This document shows, one piece after another, positions 5,414 through 8,290 of a DNA stretch of 8,290 nt (position 1 is the stretch's first letter; the number at the start of each line of letters is the position of its first letter). The stretch comes from UBA5760 sp964649385. Lineage in GTDB: Bacteria > Chloroflexota > Dehalococcoidia > Dehalococcoidales > UBA5760. The stretch covers positions 1 to 8,290 of the forward strand of contig CAZYRA010000054.1 of the NCBI GenBank assembly GCA_964649385.1. The letters are read 5' to 3'. The notes beneath the pieces were generated by a model. It saw only the letters and a list, made by a program, of their open reading frames with translations. It was not told the origin of the DNA and did not search any database. The position numbers and the translations under genes are program-made.

Positions 5414-6361
5414 CTAACCGGACCGGGGCGGCCTAACCAGGAATACCGGGCTGGGGGACTTCTGCAGCACCTTGGCAGCGACACTGCCATAGGCCCACCG
5501 GCCAAACCCGGAGCGACCATAGGTTGACATTACGATGATATGAAAAGGATTCGTCTCCACGTAGTCAATGATCTCCTCGGCAGGTTTACCCACCCGTACC
5601 TCCACACGTACGCTGATTCCGCTATCAGAAAGCTTATTCTTAACCCCTATCAGGTACTGCTCGCACACTATCTTCTGCTTGGCTGTCTCACCCTTTGCAT
5701 AGTCCCGCGGCATCACATGGACAGCGCCGCCGGGGGTGCCAAACCGGGCGCTGGGAGGATAGTAGTCCGGCATAACGGTAGGCTCACAGACGATAAAAAG
5801 AACCACTTCCACCGGCCCAGCATCTCGCTGCTTTGCCAGCGTTTCAACATGGGACAGCACGGACTCGGCAAGCTCCGAACCATCCAGCGGGACCAGGATC
5901 CTTCTCACCGGCCACTTATCATATGCAATTTGCTGGGAAACCCTGGCCGAAACAAGCAATACCGGGACACTCGATGTTTGCAGAACCTTTTCCGCCACGC
6001 TGCCCATAACAAAACGCCTGATACCGGAGCGGCCATGAGTCGCCATCAGGACCAGGTCAGCTTCGCTCTCGTCCACATAGCGCAGGATTTCCTCAGCCGG
6101 GTCTCCCACGGCATTCTCACCGCGCACCGTCAGTAATTCGCCTCCTATCTCACCCCGGACATCTTCCATCTGACGCTGGGCAACCTCAACCTTATGCTTA
6201 ATATAGGCCTGATACAAGGATTCCTTATCCTGCTCCTCCGGACTACGGACGTGTAACATAACCACCTCTATGTCTAACCTGGCAGCAAGCTCTTTGATAT
6301 AAGGAAAAACCACCTCGGAAAGCTCAGAGCCATCCAGCGGGACAAGCATTCTCCTGTACAT
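5414..6361 (-). CDS. Tandem-domain universal stress protein (UspA family)
   Basis: A 315-residue cytoplasmic protein made of two UspA domains, about twice the length of a single-domain Usp. Domain 1 (1-138) starts YRRMLVPLDGSELSE and has GDPAEEIL (86-93) and ATHGRSGIRRFVMGSVAEKV (107-126). Domain 2 (152-311) repeats this as RRILVPLDGSELAES, GKPAEEII (258-265) and STYGRSGFGRWAYGSVAAKV (279-298). Both keep a Gly-x2-Gly-x6-Gly-Ser loop, so both may bind ATP, although binding was not tested here. An insertion around 190-225 (MPDYYPPSARFGTPGG) enlarges domain 2. The RBS is excellent: AGGAGG with 7 nt to the ATG at 6361. pncC ends 32 nt upstream on the same strand, so the two are probably co-transcribed. 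The usual role is survival under stress or growth arrest; the specific trigger is unknown. Confidence 0.93.
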   Translation of the reverse strand: MYRRMLVPLDGSELSEVVFPYIKELAARLDIEVVMLHVRSPEEQDKESLYQAYIKHKVEVAQRQMEDVRGEIGGELLTVRGENAVGDPAEEILRYVDESEADLVLMATHGRSGIRRFVMGSVAEKVLQTSSVPVLLVSARVSQQIAYDKWPVRRILVPLDGSELAESVLSHVETLAKQRDAGPVEVVLFIVCEPTVMPDYYPPSARFGTPGGAVHVMPRDYAKGETAKQKIVCEQYLIGVKNKLSDSGISVRVEVRVGKPAEEIIDYVETNPFHIIVMSTYGRSGFGRWAYGSVAAKVLQKSPSPVFLVRPPRSG

Positions 6362-6393
6362 ATACCTTCCTCCTATTAGATTGAATCGGCTAC

Positions 6394-6894
6394 CTATGCC
6401 AGCCTTTTCAGGTCAATCAGGTACTCCTTCAGCCAATCCAGAGCAGCCCCGGCAGCCTCCAGCTTGTTCTGCTCCCGGTCTCCCGGGAAGTCGTGTTTCC
6501 GGCTATATACCCCCGCTTTATCCGCCAGCCCGATGTAGAACAGCCCCACCGCCTTCCCCGGAGTAGCACCGCCGGGACCGGCGATACCGGTATCAGCCAA
6601 ACAGATATCAACAGCCAGCACCCTTCTCCCACCCTGCGCCATCTCCCGGGCCACCTGCTCACTGACGACGCCATATCTGGTGATGGTATCTTCCTTAACC
6701 CCAACCACCCCGGTCTTGATCTCATTACTATAAGAGGTAATTGACCCCTTATAGTAATCCGAGCAGCCAGGGACACCGGTTATCAGGTGTGAGAGCAGTC
6801 CCCCACTGGCTGATTCAACCACCCCCAGGGTCAGCCCTCCGCGGCGGAGGAGGTCACCCACTTCCTGTACCAACCCGGCCAAAACCCGGTTCAA
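6394..6894 (-). CDS. pncC: Nicotinamide-nucleotide amidohydrolase PncC (CinA C-terminal domain)
   Basis: A 166-residue stand-alone CinA C-terminal domain. Family members deamidate nicotinamide mononucleotide to nicotinate mononucleotide and ammonia, feeding NAD recycling. Diagnostic segments are VVESASGGLLSHLITGVPGC (25-44; the usual box is ESCTGG or ESATGG, here ESASGG), SITSYSNEIKTGVVGV (51-66), RYGVVSEQVAREMAQGGR (73-90), DTGIAGPGGATPGKAVGLFY (101-120) and FPGDREQN (136-143). The length matches single-domain PncC; the N-terminal MoCF-like CinA domain is absent, and no frame upstream encodes it. The start is TTG at 6894, the only usable codon before the in-frame stop upstream. It has only a weak G-rich stretch (GGGGG) as RBS, so low translation is likely. 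It is followed 32 nt later by the usp gene. Confidence 0.92.
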   Translation of the reverse strand: MNRVLAGLVQEVGDLLRRGGLTLGVVESASGGLLSHLITGVPGCSDYYKGSITSYSNEIKTGVVGVKEDTITRYGVVSEQVAREMAQGGRRVLAVDICLADTGIAGPGGATPGKAVGLFYIGLADKAGVYSRKHDFPGDREQNKLEAAGAALDWLKEYLIDLKRLA

Positions 6895-6925
6895 ATCAGT
6901 ATACCCCCAAAATGTAGTGGCTCAA

Positions 6926-6955
6926 ACTATAGACTATTTACCAATTTCATGTTAT
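6926..6955 (-). promoter_or_regulatory. Candidate promoter for pncC-usp
   Basis: On the minus strand, ATAACA (6955-6950, four of six) is followed by an 18-nt spacer and TATAGT (6931-6926, five of six). The start would be near 6919, about 25 nt before the TTG. The area is AT-rich, so chance matches are likely. Confidence 0.35.
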
Positions 6956-7063
6956 TATCCAGACTTAGTATATAGTAACCAGGGGATTAAGATAAAGCTG
7001 AATAATTCCGCCGAAGAGTGCCCCAGAGCATTTGCTCAGCAAACAAGAAGGAGGTTATCTTAA

Positions 7064-7249
7064 ATGGGAACAGCAGCTATTGTTTTCGGTAGTCTTGCCG
7101 GGGTATGTGCCACCTTGGGTGGTCTTACTGCCGGAGGGGTCATCCCCACGCTACTTCCCGAATTCACCTGGATGTTCTGGCTTATTATGAGTGGAGTCCT
7201 TTTCCTGGCTTCTATTGCCTTTAGTACGGCAAGAAGAGGCGAGGAATAA
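7064..7249 (+). CDS. Small two-helix membrane protein, unknown function
   Basis: A complete protein of 61 residues: MGTAAIVFGSLAG, then a first apolar helix (about 3-27, Gly/Ala-rich), a short turn with LLPEFTW (30-36), a second helix (about 36-54, MFWLIMSGVLFLASIAF) and a charged end, STARRGEE. The positive charges after helix 2 suggest a hairpin with both ends inside. The reading frame is trusted because AAGGAGG lies 9 nt before the ATG, the hydrophobic pattern is clear and a stop follows cleanly. The 5' region from 6895 to 7063 shows no good plus-strand promoter. The DUF167 gene starts 27 nt after the stop on the same strand, so the two may be co-transcribed. I do not recognise a family and assign no function. 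Confidence 0.72.
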   Translation: MGTAAIVFGSLAGVCATLGGLTAGGVIPTLLPEFTWMFWLIMSGVLFLASIAFSTARRGEE

Positions 7250-7276
7250 TAGCTCACTAGATTCACTCTATACATT

Positions 7277-7552
7277 TTGGAAAACGAAGCTAAAATTTCA
7301 CTGCGAGTCTGCCCCAACGCACCAAGAAACGAGGTGCTCGGCTTTGCTGATGGGGTGCTGCGGGTAAAGATAGCAGCGCCACCGGTTAAAGGCAAAGCCA
7401 ACAAGGAGTTGCTCGTTTTTCTCAGCCGGTTGCTGGGCATCAGTGAAAGGGCTCTCACTATCACCCGGGGACATACCAGCCGCAACAAGACGGTAGCGGC
7501 CTACGGCCTAAGCCAACAGGAAGCACTTGAGCGGATTCAGGATGCCTGCTGA
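7277..7552 (+). CDS. DUF167/YggU family protein
   Basis: A 91-residue small cytoplasmic protein of the DUF167 (YggU) family, whose biochemical role is not established. It is complete and shows the family pattern: ISLRVCPNAPRNEVLGFADG (7-26), VLRVKIAAPPVKGKANKELL (27-46), LSRLLGI and ITRGHTSRNKTVAAYGL (62-78). The GKAN and SRxK elements are the most conserved part of the family. The start is TTG at 7277, without a recognisable SD. An in-frame stop at 7250 leaves no ATG or GTG upstream, and the N-terminus fits the family length. Translation may depend on the membrane protein gene that ends 27 nt upstream. The 3' end overlaps the convergent DUF4349 gene by 16 bp, and no terminator separates them. 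Confidence 0.9.
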   Translation: MENEAKISLRVCPNAPRNEVLGFADGVLRVKIAAPPVKGKANKELLVFLSRLLGISERALTITRGHTSRNKTVAAYGLSQQEALERIQDAC

Positions 7553-8290
7553 GTCTTTTTCCTCCGGCGGCGGCGCCAGTAAGTAACCCCGAGCACAGTA
7601 CCCCAAATCGGGCTTAAGATACCAATCCAGATAAAGGCCGTCCCCAGCCCCTGCCCGAAGGTAGTCAGGCCGCGGATGGCGGAGTTGAGCGACTCGCTGG
7701 CACTCCAACCGGGGGAAACCAGCGGCCCCAAGCTAACCGCCGGGGTCAGGTTTACTGAAATCAGACTCATCGCCGAGGTCTGCTCCAGATACTGTATCCG
7801 CCCCTTAATTTGCTCTATCTCATAGCGTATCCGCGACAATGCCTCATAGATGCTGAGGATGTCATCCACTTCCTCAGCCTGTTCCAAGAGGGCAAGATAC
7901 TGGCCCTCGGTCGCCTCAGCATTCTTCAACCGTGACTGAAGGTCAACATATTCCTCGGTTATATCCTGGGTGCTGGTGCTCTCTGAGGTTACCCTTACCG
8001 CCAGCGCCCTAAGCTCAACCAGCGCCTGGTCGAACTTATCGCTGGGAATACGAATGGAAATCCAACCCCTCATCTCCTCTTCCTCACCATAGATATTGGA
8101 GTTCACCACCCAGCCACTAAAACCCGCCGCCAGCTGCTCTATCTCATCCCGGGCATCAGCTACATCTTCCACCACCAGCGAGACGTCCCCGTTACGTACT
8201 ATCATCCGCTCGGCCGGTATCGTAACATCACCTTCCCAAGAGGAGTCGCCCCCCGATGCCCCTGACTTTTCCATGTCCGGCGACATTGGC
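7537..8290 (-). CDS. DUF4349 domain-containing membrane protein (5'-partial)
   Basis: The frame is open to the right edge, with an ATG at 8286 giving 249 residues. That ATG is probably internal, because DUF4349 proteins normally begin with a signal or lipoprotein peptide that is not seen here. The domain runs from PAERMIVRNGDVSLVVED (24-41) through GWISIRIPSDKFDQAL (74-89) and TSTQDITEEYVDLQSRL (104-120). A helical, coiled-coil-like region (118-168) with EEVDDILSIYEALSRIRYEI follows, then SLISVNLTP. A C-terminal membrane helix (about 213-237) is followed by WRRRRRKK, a strong cytoplasmic anchor. I infer an envelope protein with its DUF4349 domain outside. The family function is not established. 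The stop lies within the convergent DUF167 gene. Confidence 0.88.
   Translation of the reverse strand, partial: PMSPDMEKSGASGGDSSWEGDVTIPAERMIVRNGDVSLVVEDVADARDEIEQLAAGFSGWVVNSNIYGEEEEMRGWISIRIPSDKFDQALVELRALAVRVTSESTSTQDITEEYVDLQSRLKNAEATEGQYLALLEQAEEVDDILSIYEALSRIRYEIEQIKGRIQYLEQTSAMSLISVNLTPAVSLGPLVSPGWSASESLNSAIRGLTTFGQGLGTAFIWIGILSPIWGTVLGVTYWRRRRRKKTQQAS

Noticed and set aside
5398..5421. CCGGT...ACCGG pair at the end of the usp gene as a terminator
   Set aside because: Only 5 bp of stem around a 14-nt loop, and any T tract would be in the gap, so it cannot be supported.
5281..5520. Minus-strand 79-residue frame reading through the second gap
   Set aside because: Much of it is N, and the rest is out of frame within the universal stress protein gene.
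7026..7037. GAGC-ATTT-GCTC hairpin in the leader of the small membrane protein gene
   Set aside because: A 4-bp stem with a mismatch outside it is too weak to call a riboswitch or terminator.
7060..7488. 142-residue minus-strand frame
   Set aside because: It covers two plus-strand genes, one a clear DUF167 family member, and shows no domain pattern of its own.
1..8290. CRISPR array, insertion sequence, attachment site or defence system
   Set aside because: No short regularly spaced repeats, transposase or integrase motifs, terminal inverted repeats or known defence domains were seen. The only substantial repeat is the in-frame protein duplication at 637-1104.

Overview
The window looks like a piece of a metagenome-assembled bacterial scaffold of moderate GC. 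It has two runs of exactly 100 N (3263-3362 and 5294-5393), which are scaffolding gaps. The gene set is a giant Ig-like surface protein, a PKD-like exported protein, a tandem-domain universal stress protein, a DUF4349 protein, a stand-alone PncC and small glycine-rich membrane proteins. Together with sigma70-type promoters and strong Shine-Dalgarno sites, this resembles uncultured Chloroflexota, perhaps Dehalococcoidia. That assignment is an inference from gene style, not from a marker gene.

Layout, left to right. (1) 1-2034, minus strand: the N-terminal 678 residues of a very large cell-surface protein that runs off the left edge. It has a signal sequence, two putative-Ig domains, a further beta-rich region, two near-identical 78-residue InlB-B-like repeats plus a degenerate third, a membrane helix, a Pro/Ala linker and a cytoplasmic tail. 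(2) 2044-2331: a divergent intergenic region with a clear promoter for the surface protein and a short palindrome. (3) 2332-2982, plus: a METTL27-like class I methyltransferase. (4) 3068-3262, plus: a small membrane protein with a good promoter and RBS, cut by the first gap. (5) 3363-3706, minus: an exported PKD/Ig-like protein, cut by the same gap. (6) 3806-5227, minus: rph (RNase PH) followed by an adenylate-kinase-like NMP kinase with a very short LID. (7) After the second gap, 5414-6894, minus: pncC followed by a two-domain UspA protein. (8) 7064-7552, plus: a 61-residue two-helix membrane protein and a DUF167/YggU protein. (9) 7537-8290, minus: a DUF4349 membrane protein that overlaps the DUF167 gene tail to tail and runs off the right edge.

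How the genes relate. rph and the NMP kinase form a likely two-gene RNA/nucleotide unit: RNase PH releases nucleoside diphosphates and the kinase acts on monophosphates. pncC and usp form a second likely operon, with NAD-precursor salvage or repair beside a stress protein. The surface protein, the PKD protein and the DUF4349 protein are envelope components. I found no CRISPR array, mobile element, toxin-antitoxin pair, phage gene or RNA gene. The most unusual object is the edge-truncated surface protein with a receptor-like layout (Ig and B-repeats outside, uncharacterised tail inside). The rest is mostly housekeeping or small hypothetical genes.
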